Source: Pipra filicauda
Lineage: Eukaryota; Chordata; Aves; Passeriformes; Pipridae
Direction: 5' to 3'
Assembly: GCF_003945595.2 (NCBI RefSeq)
Contig: NW_024104765.1
Span: 1-64,000, forward strand
Length of the DNA: 64,000 nt
This document shows positions 13,315 through 26,010 of the stretch, piece after piece. A model generated the notes under the pieces. The model made no database searches and was not told the DNA's origin. It saw only the letters and a list, made by a program, of their open reading frames with translations. The translations under genes and the position numbers were made by a program. The first letter of the stretch is position 1. Every line of letters begins with the position of its first letter.

Positions 13315-14484
13315 GTGGTATTCTACCTATTTACAGGTAGAATAGAAGGAATTCTACCTGAAAGTCAGTGTGGTTTCAGAGCCAACAGAAGTACCACAGA
13401 CATGGTATTTGTTCTCAGACAACTGCAAGAGAAGTGTAGGGAACAGAACAAAGGTCTCTATGTAACCTTTGTCGACCTCACCAAGGCTTTCGATACTGTG
13501 AGCAGAAAAGGTCTGTGGCAGATTCTGGATCGTTTAGGTTGTCCCCCCAAGTTCCTTAAAATGATCATCTCACTCCATGAGGATCAGCACAGCCAAGTCA
13601 GATATGGTGACGCACTTTCTGAGTTCTTTCTAATAATTAGTGGTGTGAAACAAGGCTGCGTTCTCGCTCCTACCCTATTCACAGTCTTTTTCAGCATGAT
13701 GCTCCAAAGGACCACGTCAGACCTCGATGATCAGGACGGTATCTACATTCGATACCGTACTGATGGAAGCCTTTTCAACCTAAGGCGACTGAAGGCCCAC
13801 ACCAAGACCTTAAACCATCTTGTCCGGGAGCTGCTTTATGCTGATGACGCCGCCCTTGTCACCCACACAGAAGCAGCTCTGCAGCGTTTAACATCCTGCT
13901 TTGCAGACGCTGCTGAGCTCTTTGGGCTGGAAGTCAGCTTAAAGAAGACAGAAGTTCTCCATCATCCCCATATCACCATTGGTGAATCAGAGCTCAAATC
14001 AGTCCAGCAGTTTAATTACCTCGGTAACCTCATCTCCTCGGATGGTAAGATTGATGGAGAGATAGACAACAGGTTAGCAAAGGCATATAGTGCTTTTGGA
14101 AAACTCCACAAAAGAGTATGGCGTAATAAACACTTGAAGAAAAGTACAAAGATCAGTGTTTACAGAGCCATAGTGCTGTCTACTCTCTTATATGGTTCTG
14201 AATCATGGGTCATCTACTGCCACCACCTGCGTCTCCTAGAACACTTCCATCAACTCTGTGTCCGTACAATCCTAAACATCCACTGGTCAGATTATGTGAC
14301 CAATACATCTGTTCTAGAACAAGTGAATCCGAAAAATCCGTCCAAGAAACTGCTCAGAGACTTTTTATCTTTAAGCAGCAAGGTATTTGTTTATTCAACG
14401 TTGGGAGCAAGCCAGCTCACGCTGGACAAACTTGCTCACCGGCTCCTCAGAAAATCAATACTTTTATACAATTTTCAGATGTGA
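13315..14484 (+). pseudogene. Truncated RTE reverse transcriptase frame running into LTR sequence
   Basis: This is an uninterrupted 389-codon frame. Residues about 10-336 are RTE reverse transcriptase, about the first 9 come from flanking DNA, and residues from about 337 onward are read from the adjacent LTR. RT landmarks are visible: the first catalytic Asp in VDLTKAFD (about residue 54), GVKQGCVLAPTLF (about 110-122) and the catalytic YADD (175-178). The family normally has an apurinic-type endonuclease before the RT and a CCHC finger after it; both are absent here. Autonomous retrotransposition is therefore impossible, and no promoter is seen. The chosen Met lies outside the element and is only the first in frame. 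The intact catalytic core suggests a relatively recent insertion or a functional parent. Confidence 0.85.
13344..14323 (+). mobile_element. RTE-clade LINE, copy 1 (5'- and 3'-truncated)
   Basis: Nucleotide homology to the two other RTE copies in this window begins at about 13344 and stops at 14323, where an LTR begins. It covers the reverse transcriptase core and the start of the C-terminal region. The endonuclease domain upstream and the terminal CCHC finger, 3' UTR and ATG-type tail downstream are all missing. Unlike copies 2 and 3 it has no stop codon across the whole RT core: it keeps AGA at 13417, TAT at 13603 and CGA at 13786 where the other two have stops. It has a private 27-bp in-frame deletion near 13955-13970. 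No target-site duplication can be seen because the 3' end is lost. Assignment to RTE rests on RT and C-terminal motifs; membership of the avian AviRTE family is inferred. Confidence 0.88.
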
Positions 14485-14839
14485 TTAAATGCATATTCAA
14501 GTGATTACAACATCTATCAATGCATATTAATAATAGGCGGAGTATAGGTGGAGCTCAGATGGGGCTTGGGGCGGTGCTTCTCTTGGCTCCCCATTTCGGA
14601 GGTTAGTTCTCATCTTCCTCCATGGGGCAGGGGGCTTCAACTCATCTTCCTCAGCTTGACCCTTCTTCTCTTCCATTTTTCTTGACCCGCTCACTGAAGC
14701 CTGGAAAAAGCCCTGGCTCCAGGCCTATTTCTCCTATTCAAATGTCTACCTGATCCTGTTATATTTCTAATTTATTGCTTCTAGGCCTATTACATGTTCT
14801 TGTACTATTGTCTGAAGCTTTGGTCCAGTAAGTAGAACA
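14324..14839 (-). mobile_element. Solo LTR of an endogenous retrovirus (ERVK-like), minus orientation
   Basis: About 516 bp with LTR architecture when read on the minus strand. It starts TGTTCTACTTACTGG at 14839 and has a GC-richer U3, a TATA box (minus TGTATAAAAG, 14461-14470), a polyadenylation signal AATAAA (plus TTTATT, 14390-14395) and a short U5 ending in ...GGATTCA at 14324. It thus has TG...CA ends. The boundaries are flanked by an imperfect 7-bp match (GAACAAG at 14317, GAACGAG at 14840), a weak candidate duplication. The RTE it abuts does not convincingly resume on the far side. No internal retroviral genes are present, so this is a solo LTR. The class assignment is from general structure only. 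Confidence 0.72.
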
Positions 14840-15068
14840 GAACGAGCACAGATCACCTAATTTTTGCTTTTATGAATGTTTCTTGGAGGAAAAAGAATGA
14901 AGATGAGATGAGATTTCCATTACACTTTGTAATTCTGGTTAGGTGGCAGATATTGAGAGACATTTCATTTTCTTTTTCTGAACTCAGACAAATTTAACAA
15001 AGACATTAAAATCAAGCTGAAGGTCAGATTGGATGCCCAAGTTTGTGTCTCATCTAGTTTTATTGATA
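14840..15068. other. Spacer between two LTRs
   Basis: AT-rich sequence with no open frame of note. Its first bases show only a faint resemblance to the RTE continuation, not enough to call. Confidence 0.5.
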
Positions 15069-15696
15069 TGTAGTGGTGGTGAGTCAACCCTGGCTGACTA
15101 TCAGATGCCCCCATTCAGCTGGTCTCTGCCTCCCCCTCCTCAATAGGACAGGGGAGAGGCAGTTAGATGAAAAAGCTTCTTTGTAGAGTTAAAGCGAGAT
15201 CATTCACCAATTGCTGTCATGGGCAAACCAAACAACACTTGGACAAAATGAATTTTATTTATTACTGATTAAAAGAAATTTAGATGGTGAAAAACAAAGG
15301 GGGGTGGGGAATGCATGCTGGGGTCAGGTCCTCAGTGGTCCTTCTTCCCCCTCACATTGTTTCTCTGCTTCAGCATGAGTCCTCTCCATGGACTGCAGGG
15401 GACTCTCTGCCCAGAGCACCTCATCTCCTTCTTGCCTGACCTTAGTGTTTGCAGGGCTGTTTCTCACACTTGTTTTCTGTCACCCCTCTCATATGCTGAC
15501 AGTCAGCACTTTTTGCCGTTTCCTAAATGTGCTTTCCCAGAGGCAGTACCATCTTGGCTGCTCAGCCGTGCCCTGCAGTGGGTCACTTGGAGCTGGCTGG
15601 AATTAGCTGGGTTCAGGACAGGGCAGCCTGGCCTCTTCTCACAAAGATGCCTCTGCAATCAATCCTACCAGAACCTGGGCACCTGCATCCAGTACA
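15069..15696 (-). mobile_element. Old ERVL-type LTR, minus orientation
   Basis: Read on the minus strand it begins TGTACTGGATGCAGG (15696) and ends near a TG-rich GGTTGACTCACCACCAC segment (about 15069-15090). The layout resembles a widespread avian ERVL LTR family I recognise by its ends, its CT-rich middle and its AGATCA...GGGCAAA block near 15190-15230. Two overlapping AATAAA signals on the minus strand (15254-15263) lie about 190 bp from its 3' end. It is shorter than full family members, so internal deletion is likely. No clean target-site duplication was found, in keeping with age. Open frames on the plus strand here (15315-15755) are shadows. Confidence 0.65.
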
Positions 15697-18301
15697 GTAA
15701 TACTGTAATGATGTATATCAGGTTTGCATTGAAATGTGTTGGCCCTGGAGTATAAATATCGTTGCTTGAATTAGTGGCAATGATCAAAACACCCAAACTG
15801 AAAAAATACATTTAGTCATCGACAAAATTGCTTTCTGAGGGGTGAACAGATGAGCTTTTTTCAAGAGGTACATAGACAACTCTGTGTAAGTTGAAATGTT
15901 CTTTCGCACAGCAGAGAGACAGAATGCCCTGAGATACTGGGGGGCATGAAGTAACTCAAAGAAAAAACTCAGCTGCAAAGGATGATGCACTTTACAGCTT
16001 TTGCAGAGTAAGGACAAAGGGTTGGAGTTCTGTCCTAATCTGGGAAAATAAAACAAATTTTTTGAAAAATGCTGTTTTCAGTGAAGAGTGATTGAAAAAT
16101 TGGAATCGTGTGCCTACTTGGAATGCTAATGTACCACTAGAGCTATGGTTAAAAAAAGGAAATTAGGACTCTCAGCATATTTAGCAGTGGATCAAGAAGA
16201 AATTAGTTACATTGCATTTTGCTGCTTGCTAGCAAATCAGACATTTTCTTTCTAATTAGAAACCTATGACTAAATTTTGTTAGTGACAAAACTGAGAAAT
16301 TTACAAACAAAATCAGCATTTTGGTTTATATTCTAGGTTTTATCTTGTTCTTCTGCATATGTAAGAAGGGAAGTAGTTGCACTGTTTCCAATGACAAACA
16401 CAAATGAGTATCGTTTGCAAACTGAGTTGATGGTCATATGTTCTTTGTATTCCTTCCAGCCATAGTTATATCCCCTTTGGACACAGTATTTTTTAATAAG
16501 AAGATCGAGTAGACTGCATGTTAGATTAGCATTTTACAATCTTTGACTCTTACCCTGTTTCAGCTGCTGCTATTGGTAAAACATTTGTTGAATGAAATGA
16601 GACTAGTATCTGAATTTTTTTTTTGATTGATTTGTGAACATTATGCCCTTAACAGATCACTTTTCTTTTAAGTCTTTGCTAGAATGAGTTAAAGGGAGGA
16701 AATTACAGGGAGACTGATATTGTTTCTGCCTCTTATAAAGAGCAGTAGGCCAGCTTCCAGCTCCACAGAGTACACAGGTAAACTAAAGCATTCATATATT
16801 GTGGTTTGTGTTTTCATCAGCTCACTGTTCCTTGTCAGTTCATGTATTTTGACGGCAGAGTTTACATCAAAAGCATTCCAGTGCAGTTGAGCCTTTGGAC
16901 TGCTTCCCTGCTGCCATGTGAGAGATAGCACAGCTTAAAAATGGAGCCAGAGAAAACAAAAGTATGGGAGGGTTTAGATTTTATAAAGATTTCTAAAAAA
17001 GAGATATGTTTATAATTTCAGTAATCCTTTATTTGGAGCAGCAAATGCTTCATTCTCTGTCAGATACATCATCTATCACCATTTAAAAAAAAATCCCCAG
17101 TGTAATGAACTGGTAATATATTTATAAAAAAAAGAATCATTCATTAATAGAAATGTATGGCTTGTATAATTTAAAATGCACTTTTTCATATTATACTTTG
17201 TGCATGATTTGTAGGAGCTGTCATACATCAGATATTGGTCAAATGACATGCAAATCTGAAAGTATGAAAACAGACCTTGGCTTCACTTGTAGTTTGTGCC
17301 AGTACTTTTCCCTTTCTTTCTTTGGAAAGAAATTATCCTGTTGGTCCTTCTGGGAATTATAATATACTGATGCAGCAGAACTGGAAGAATTACTACCGTA
17401 CTCTATATCGTATTTGCTAGTATTGCTCATGGTGTGTCAGGTACTGTACAACATAAAGGTACTTTTTTCACCCACCACAAAAGAAATATGAACACTGGGG
17501 GAACACATAACTAAAAGCGCGGTAACGACACAATCAGTTATGTCTTGTCAGATTGTGTATATATTTTCATGTAGCTACAAGATTTAGGTAGAAGGACAGG
17601 TAGGCAGATCAAGACATAGAACAAAAATATTGTTGTTAGGTAGCTCTTTAGAACTTTGTGATATGAATGTCCTAGAGAGGTCACTCTGCAAAAGTTCAAC
17701 ACAAAAGTTGTTCACTTATTGAACTAGAAATTTCGTATACCAGCCCTGAAAGATGGAAAGAAGGGGGAGCGGATTTTCAGACTTCCCCTTTAACTTTTCA
17801 GCAGAACTACTTTCCATAGACTCACAGATGGTACAAAAAATGATTCGTCATTGTTACTGATAGGCATTAATTGCTTGGAAATAAGTATTTAAATAGCTCA
17901 TATTTTAGAACAATTGAGAGATCAGAGGACTTTAAACAGCTTCCACTTCAGATTAAGATGTCAGCAGTAGCAAAGCTAGCAAAGTGTGATGTGAAATATT
18001 CCATATGTTAGACTGAAATAATCACAATTGAAAGCCATTACATAATCAGAGCTGCTTTGGCTGAGGTTGACTGACAGTGCTTACTATTCAATTAAGAAGC
18101 ATGTTATTGGGCTCAGATGCTGATGCAAATCTAAAAGAAAGCTTAATTTGTTTGACCTTTGTAACCCACCAGCTTTGATTTTATTTGAGACTGTGCCTAA
18201 TGCATTTTATGTATCCAAGGAACATATTATTTCATCATGAGAAGGAGATTTCCAGTTGGTACTCTAAAATCCTACTTAAGTTTTGTTAGCATAATGATAT
18301 A

Positions 18302-18325
18302 TTAATAATAATAATAAAAAAAAAG
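18302..18325. repeat. (AAT)n/A-run microsatellite
   Basis: Five or so AAT units followed by an A-run. It is a short simple repeat. Confidence 0.85.
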
Positions 18326-21184
18326 GAAACAGGCTTAGAGAACCTTTAGTCTTCATTTAATCTTTTTTTTATTTGCTAACCTAAACAGGAACTAATCATT
18401 GGTGCAAAGGATTAACAGACACAGGAGACCAGATTATACATTTTTAAATTTTGCTTTTGAGTCTTGAGGGAATTCTATAGTGTGGAATTGGATTAACCTT
18501 TCTGACACTTTTTATAATAACCCAAAAGCTACAGTATGAGGCTTATTCTCCTGACAATCAGCATGGTTGCTTTGCTTACTGTGTAGAGTCTATATTCATG
18601 TGTGTGAAGATGTGTGCCATGAAATGTAATGTGAAAAATGAGGAATATTCAGAGTTTGCAGTGAATAGTCATCCTCTCTCTATAAATTAGTCACAGTATT
18701 TGTAATTGATGTTCAGGTACCAAAAGATGTTAGTAGTAGCAATATTGATAGGATTTGAATGATCTCTCATGCTTTGACAATGACCTTTGTTTTATCAGCT
18801 TTGTGACTGACCTGTCTGAGTGAATATGATTGCTTATAAATTTCATTGTTTCTCTTGGGGGTCCAGTATCTTCAGTTTCTCTCAAAGCAAATGACACTTA
18901 TTTATCCTGAACTCACCTTTAAATATATTCTTGTTCAATTTTAAAAGTTCAAGATACATCACAGCAGTCACACTTATGATGAATCTGAAGTCTGAGACAT
19001 GAGTTTATATAGGCTTTGTGAAAAGTTACACTCTTGTTATGATACCTTCATTGGTTAAATTAGTAGGAGAGTAAGAGTTGAAGATTGTATTGCCCAGTGC
19101 AAACAAATTTTGCTACTGTAATTAAAACTGTTGTATATCACATTTACCCTAGGTATGCCTCCTCCTTTTCCTTCTGGAAATCATATTTAGGTAAAAAAAG
19201 ACCTCGCAAGAAAGGAATAGAATTATGTCGTTCTTGAGATCCGGACAAATCTGGCAGTCTGCAGCTTTCATGGCTGTCACCATCAGGTTTTGGGCATAAT
19301 CTATCTTGTTCTGAGTGGGAGATATCAAAGAGGCTTGCAAGTAAGCTGCTTATGCTCCAATAGGCTGAGACCATAATTTTCCAGCCCTCACTGTAATAGA
19401 GTGCTGTGAAGAGTTTAAAACATAGCCCTATTCTCCTTGAGTATTCACCTTCAGTTTAAATCAATATGAGGAGCTCCTATCTACAAGATCCTCTTTAAAA
19501 CAGCAACAGTCCTGTATGAAAAGAAAAAAAAAGTTTTGTATGTATAATTGCAGTATATTTATATATTTGCACAGTTCAAAAAATCTGATGGGAATTCTTC
19601 TGCACAGAGCAGTACTGTAAATTTTCAGGATGACTTTTTATATTTAGAGCGTTTTTTTGCTTATGCATGACCAGTCTAGAAAAGTTAGACTTCGCTCTCC
19701 CTGTAGATCATCTTAGGTATTAATGCATTTGAAATGCCAAAATATAAATATTTGCTCCAGGGATGGAAAGAGGTCCATATACTGTTTCTCACTTGTTTTC
19801 CCTTGTCATTCATTTGCCATTTGTTTTTCATGTTTTCTCTTGCTCTGTTGCTCTTCTCTTTGTCTCAGACACAGTAAAGTTTTATAGGGTGTTTGGGCAA
19901 AAAAATACTACCTATAAGTGACTCTTACACAATCTTTAATCTGAGCTTTGGGAATAGTCAATAGCTTTGGTTGAAATAGCTACAGCATCACATATTAAAG
20001 ATTTTCCCCTTCCACTTCATCCTGCCCGCAAGAAGTCATCAGTGCCAGGACTTGCAGACTTGGGAGGTGGGAGAAGACCTACTAAAGGTCTGGATATTAC
20101 ACTTTTATCTTTCCTTTTCACTGTGCAGCTTTGTGTTGCATTTTTTGTTACTGCTCAATTAACATACTTTCTAGCTTTTTCACATGATTTCTTAATTTTT
20201 TCAACTTCTGGGTGTGCGACATTATTTCTCAAGTTTGGTAAGGACCATATATCCTAGAGATAGATGAAAAATGATATAAAAAGAGCGGTGGACTGTCATA
20301 ATAGTGAAACTAATATTTCAAACTATTTTCAGAAATCTCCTATGGTGTAGAAAAAGGGAATGATTACAGGAGAACCAAGGATAACTAACTAGGTAATCCT
20401 TAGAATTTCTTTAATTTTCCAGATCTTTCAATATAAAGAATAACCATCCCCACATGTATGTTCTAATAAAGGCATTTGAAGGAGTTTTATGCTTCCTGGT
20501 GATATTTTGTAAATCCACAATTCGTAAAGAATTTAAAAAAACCTCTTTGCCCCAAAATAATGTTTGGTTACCTGTGATGTGAAAAAAATGCTTTCAAGTG
20601 ACAAAAGCCTGTTTATAATTTTATTTCTATGTGCCATTAATTGTACAGTGTCTGGTGGAAAGCTGCAATATTAGCCCTGGAAAGCCATACAGCCACTCTC
20701 ATTCTAAGGCAGACATTTCAAATGACATTTAATGGAATCTCCCAGTACACTTACTAAACTCATCTAAATAGTATGCTTAACTTATTATGATTTTATGTAT
20801 GGAAACAAGGAGAAGTGTTTCATTTTAGTAAAATTTGAAAGAATGACTACTTTATTCTGTCAAAAAGAGGGTAGAAATGTATATAGGTTGACATTTCAAC
20901 ACACAAGTTACACTTAAATTAGCAGCTGTTTCTAGTCCACCATATCTTCCCTGTAGTGACAGTGTCAAGATAAACCACAGCATTTGCTTCCCAAAGGAGG
21001 TTCTACCTTCAGATTGCTCTTGAAGTGACACAAGAAATATGTACAAGAAAGCCCTGCAAAGACCAGCAAGATCCTAACAAAAGTGTTGCATAATGCTATA
21101 TGTACAGATTCTAAGTTCAAGGAGTTTTGTTTATAAAATATTTATGAAGAAATGAAAGAAGAAAAAGCTCTGGTAGCTTCCAAG

Positions 21185-21330
21185 GGGAGTTTATGCAGGC
21201 AGAACTCCCACAGTTTTCAGTGGGGATTTTCCCTACTTGTGGTCTTATCTAATAGCCATTGTTATTAATGGCAGTAATTCCTTTGATTTTAATGGGCTTT
21301 GGATTATGGATTTTGGTTCTGACAGGGTCT
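21185..21330. repeat. Possible ancient amniote interspersed repeat
   Basis: The segment contains GAACTCCCACAGTTTTCAGT and, further on, TTTGATTTTAATGGGCTTTG. These resemble the 'aactcccattgacttcaatggg' style of text common in old amniote repeats. Divergence is high and the family cannot be named by eye. Confidence 0.3.
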
Positions 21331-24300
21331 GGGCTGTATTTAGAGATAGTCATAGATTTTATATAGGAATAAATGCTCAGCCAAATTTGTTTGCCGACTT
21401 ATTTTCAAATATCAGTCTTCATAATAGCTGCCTATGTTTGAGCAAACTGTTCAGGTAAATGAAGGGACTTTTCATCTCCATCTCTTGTCAATTCTGGGAA
21501 AATAAGGGGACAAGACGCATTAGTATTTTGTAGGTATCTCTTTCTGGAAAATTTTTTTACTAATTTTCTCTTGAGTTTACATAGCGCTAACTGTAACGGG
21601 GTTCAGTGGGATTTACTGTAGCTTTAATGAGTTAGAGATGGATCAAAAAGCTCCCCTGATCTGTTATATAGTCTACTGACTACTGATTTATAAAAATTTT
21701 CATAACCTTCTCAGCTAATCCACTAAGTTGACTATACATTTGAAGCAGAATCCAGGTGGATTTGTGTCCATAACCAAGCTTTCTGAACACACCAAAATAT
21801 TCAAATACTGCATTAGTTGACGCCTGAAGAGAAATTAAATCTAAAGTCCTCCCAGCCCAACACCAACAGTGGATTGAATTAGTAAAAATCCCACACCAAT
21901 ACCGTGTAAAAATGAAAGCTTTCAGGGGGGTTGTTTCAGCTGGGGAGTTTAGAAAAGTTTAGCACTTTTCATACTAATTTGAAATATTTGGCTGCATCAC
22001 CAGCTCTGCTGAGTTAGCCATGAGTAGTGTTTCATGAATACAAGAATATCTGGTACACTGAGGATTCCTGAAAAATAAAGTAATTTTAACACATGTGAAA
22101 CCCTTCTTCAGACACCACATGACTAGTCAGTATATGCTGCAAGATAATAATCAAAATGCAAGGGGTTAGCAATTCTTGTGAAAAACTGCAACTCTCTTCT
22201 CCATGAGGTTCTTAGAACACTGTTAACTGTTGATTAGCATTAAGATGAAATGCCAGAGGCACCTGTTATATTATGTTGAGATGTACTTTGTGCAGAAGCA
22301 AAAATGCGAGCCAGATCCTTGGTGCATTCTGCTTCAGAATTGAGAGCAGTTGAATGCTTGGCATATGGGCCAAGGATATCTTAACAGCATGTGTCCATAA
22401 AATTGTTCAACATTTGGTATCTGGCAATTTCATTTGCTTTGTGGCGTTCAACCACGAATTAAAAAAAAAAAAAGAAGTTAATATTACTATATTATTACGA
22501 TTTGGTGGCTAAGTCAGATTTCTAGTTGTTTGAAAATTATCTTCTCAAATGGAAAATAGAAGCAGTTAAGGATAATTACATTTTAAGGAGGAATCTTCTG
22601 TCAGCTTGTTATTGCTTGTGAATTTCATTATTTGCAATGTTTGCCTACTGCTCAATCATCCTTGTGCTTAGAAACAATTAACATCCTTTTTCATATACTT
22701 TTATATTTGTATCAAGATAGTAAATCATCAGCATCACAATATAACAGACATAGTAACACCAGAGAAAATTTATTCTTCTGAGATGAAGTGGGTAGGGACT
22801 AGTACACAGTAATAACACCTTTTAGAATGTGTTGTTCTTATGGTTTGTTCAAGGCTTTGCTTTCACTATGTAATCAAAGCCCGTGAGTTTGATTAGGGCT
22901 ATTAACAGTTCTGGGTACTCTTCCACCTGCCATAAGGCACAGAATCATCCAGAAATGGGCTCCCACTTTCCTGTTAAAGTTGGTGCATTAACAAGTTCCT
23001 TTGCTCAGGTGCTTTCAAGATCTACAGGAGTTCTGGGCAAGTGCATTTTAAAGTTTAAATAATGAAATAAAATTGCAATGGCAGAGTTTATCTCCCCCAA
23101 GATATTCTCTACAGAAGAAGGAATTCTTATGCCTCTCTAGCACATTGAAAACTGTGCCAAAAATATATGAAGGCCTAGGCAAAATGACCACGTCAACTAC
23201 TGTCCTACAAAGATCTGCTGAGACACAGAACAGAATTGAAAAAACAGGCCAGCTGGGACCTTAGGGAAATACTTACACTGTGTCCCAGAATTCTCAGTTT
23301 GACTGGTGAAGTGGATAAATCAGTGAAATACATGTGCTGAGATCTTCTACTTAGTTCTCAATAAAAATTGCTATTACAGATGAAAATTCAGCTTATTTTG
23401 AGGAAAGCTAGGACTGAACTTTCTTTGTATTGGCAGAAAGAGTGTGGAGGAAAGATGATTATGTGGGTATGACTCAAGTGCAAATTTACTGTGTTTGCAA
23501 TTCTCAGTGTCAAACAAGGACAGTGCTATGTGGGTTCATTCTGATTATATAAAGAAACAATAAAATTGGTGTATCTTCCTATTCCCCTAACTTCATTGGT
23601 CTGCAAGGAAATATCCATGGGGAATCTGGGAAGAATCTCGTTTCAACTGAAATTTTTTTTGCTTCTCTTGGACGGCTCAGGTTTGCACATGACACAGAAA
23701 CTGATCCTTAGCCTGCTTGTATTTTAATTTCCTTATGTATAATATGGAAATAATAACTGCTTAAAAAGTTCTGAGATGAGAGAGACTGTATAAAGGAAAA
23801 TACAGGAAAAATATTATGCTGATGTTGTTAATTGAAAAGAAACTTGTGTAAAGAAGTAGGGAGCTTGATTTTCCTTGTAAAAAAATGGATTGAGTACATA
23901 TTAGCAGAAATCAAAAGAATCAGGGAGTTTTCTTTCATCATTCAGACCTTGCTGGTTACCATCTCGTGTTCATAGCTGTGCTAAAAGCCTGTTCAACAGC
24001 TACAGTGATGGAGTAAATTCACTTTTGCAGTTGAAAACCTCTTTTGAATTTGTGAATCTGACTTTCTTCTCTCCCCGAAAATTGTTGAAGTGAAGGAAAG
24101 AAATTGATGCTCATTGTGAATCTTGCCCAGAATCTTCTCAGTCTCCTTGATGAATTCCATTATCTGGAAAGCAACCTTTACAGTTCGTATCTCTTTCATG
24201 GCTAATGTAGTTATTCTCCATTCTGTTATAATGAAAGTATTACATGGATAACTATAGAGTGTTATCTTCCAGAAGAGAACTAATTTGGGAAAAAAATTAA

Positions 24301-25879
24301 GTACTTTAACATGAAACCCGATTTCTTTTTTTTTTTTTTTAACCTTGTAGATACTTGAGAGTTAGCAAGCAGTAAGTTCACAGACATGGTAAATACACTG
24401 AACAACCTACTTACCATAACAGGTATTTTCCATTTCATAATCTATAGACAGCTGAATCAATTCCTGTTCTTCAATTAGAGTACTTGGATGAATAGTTTGT
24501 GCTGCTGTCTGAAGACAGACCTATTTGATTTTTTGAAGTACATAACTGTAGGTTATATCTGTATACACATTTTCCTCAGCTGTATGCCCCTTGACAAGCC
24601 ATTTGTGAGCATCATCAAAGAAACTAGTACCTGCTGTAATTACTAATCTTATACCTGTTTTAGTTTCAGATTGCTTTGAAGTAGCTATGCCGTACAGTGT
24701 GACTTTTTCCATAAAAACCTGTGACTCAGGTAAAACTTGTACTGTGCAGGTTTGTGTTAGTAGGGCTGCTAAGTTTTAACTTGACTTCAACTGGTTGGCT
24801 TTGGACAGAGGAGTCTGTGTCTGCCTTCCCATACAATTTACTCATCTGTAATGATAATTAATAATGTCCAGTAATTTCTAGGGAAGGATAAGTCATTTCC
24901 AATTGACATAAATATGCATGACAGCATGAGTACTACACAGAATATGCAACTATGCCAAGTCAGATGGCATGAGATCCTCTTATGCAGTAAATGACATGGG
25001 TCATACTTTGCTGAATAATCATTTTCTCATTATTTTTCTTCTGGAATAGAGCTCAGAAAAAGGCAAAACAAAACTGAGTGAGATTTTAGCATTTGATACA
25101 AAAATGTAGTTCATGCACCTCCTGCAATTTTCCTGTCTTAAGTGTGAGATATCCGCTGCTAGTTGCTAAAATCGTAGCATTACCCATCCAAAAGTTTGAG
25201 TTTCTCAGAAGGTGATGAAAGAAATCAAGAAATAGATGTCAATGGGCAATGTGGAGTCTGCTTTTATTTTTCTGCTAATATGGTAAAATAAATAAGGAAA
25301 CAAAAATAACAGTGGTTCAGATTTAATGGAAATAAATTAAAGAAAACAATGCCACTCAATAGGAGACAAGGCTGTGTAAGACTCTACTTGTTGGAAAAAT
25401 TTTATTTTGCTTTAGTTTGTAAAAGGCAGTAGCGTAACCAAATTTGATATACTGACATGTCTACTTGGAAAAAAATGTTGAAATCTGCCATGTTTCTGCT
25501 TATGATCTTCTGCAGAGAATCACTTGTTTGTTCATGAAGCATGTTGAATCTTCCAATCTGCTGCTATAGTTAATTTCACCAGTCCTTCTGTGAGACTGTC
25601 AAACTTTGCTTCCAGTAACAAAACCATACGAGAAAAGAAGCAATGCATCAAATTGATATTAAGAACCTATAAGTGGTATATTACGAATTCTAAGGCTATG
25701 TAAATAATGGTTTTGGCTTTTTTGGCAACTAAAACAAGAATTAAAACAAAAGTATTTGTGTTTGTCTGATCAAAATGTTCTATTCAATATAAAGAAATAA
25801 TTTCATTTGTAGACATTTGGAAGGAAAAAGAGATAAAAAAGTAGCTTTAAAATACTGCTAGAAAATTCAGGACCATTTC

Positions 25880-26010
25880 TTCTGGAAACCCTGTCTTTAG
25901 GGCTCTTAGTCAGGTTTCTGGAGAGCCAAGTTCCTTCTCCCTGAGTGGACTTGAACTCCCCAGAGTGCCCTAGCAGTCAGGCCACTGCATAGTCTATGCC
26001 AGGGATGCTC
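25880..26010 (-). repeat. Possible tRNA-derived SINE relic
   Basis: The reverse complement of 25944-25959 reads GGAGTTCAAGTCCACT, close to a tRNA T-arm/B-box (consensus GGTTCGAATCC). Upstream on that strand is GTGGCCTGACTGCTAGGGCA, which could be a decayed tRNA-like body. No complete cloverleaf can be folded by eye, so it is not a tRNA gene. Confidence 0.3.

Larger units (their letters stand above)
10979..13343. other. Non-coding stretch with A/C-rich tracts and small hairpins
   Basis: No gene is seen. The stretch holds a strand-asymmetric A/C-rich tract (11154-11251), a second one (about 12220-12268), a perfect 11-bp hairpin at 11544-11569, and an inverted repeat abutting the RTE junction at 13320-13343. 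Other frames are short and featureless. Confidence 0.6.

Noticed and set aside
14469..14570. Repeated TGCATATT motifs as a possible regulatory array
   Set aside because: They fall in the LTR U3/promoter area and are part of that element.
15315..15755. 146-residue plus-strand frame with Cys/Leu-rich text
   Set aside because: It is an antisense reading of the ERVL-type LTR.
22446..22461. 16-mer GTTCAACCACGAATTA repeated at 42034-42049
   Set aside because: The flanks do not match and a 16-bp coincidence is plausible in 64 kb.
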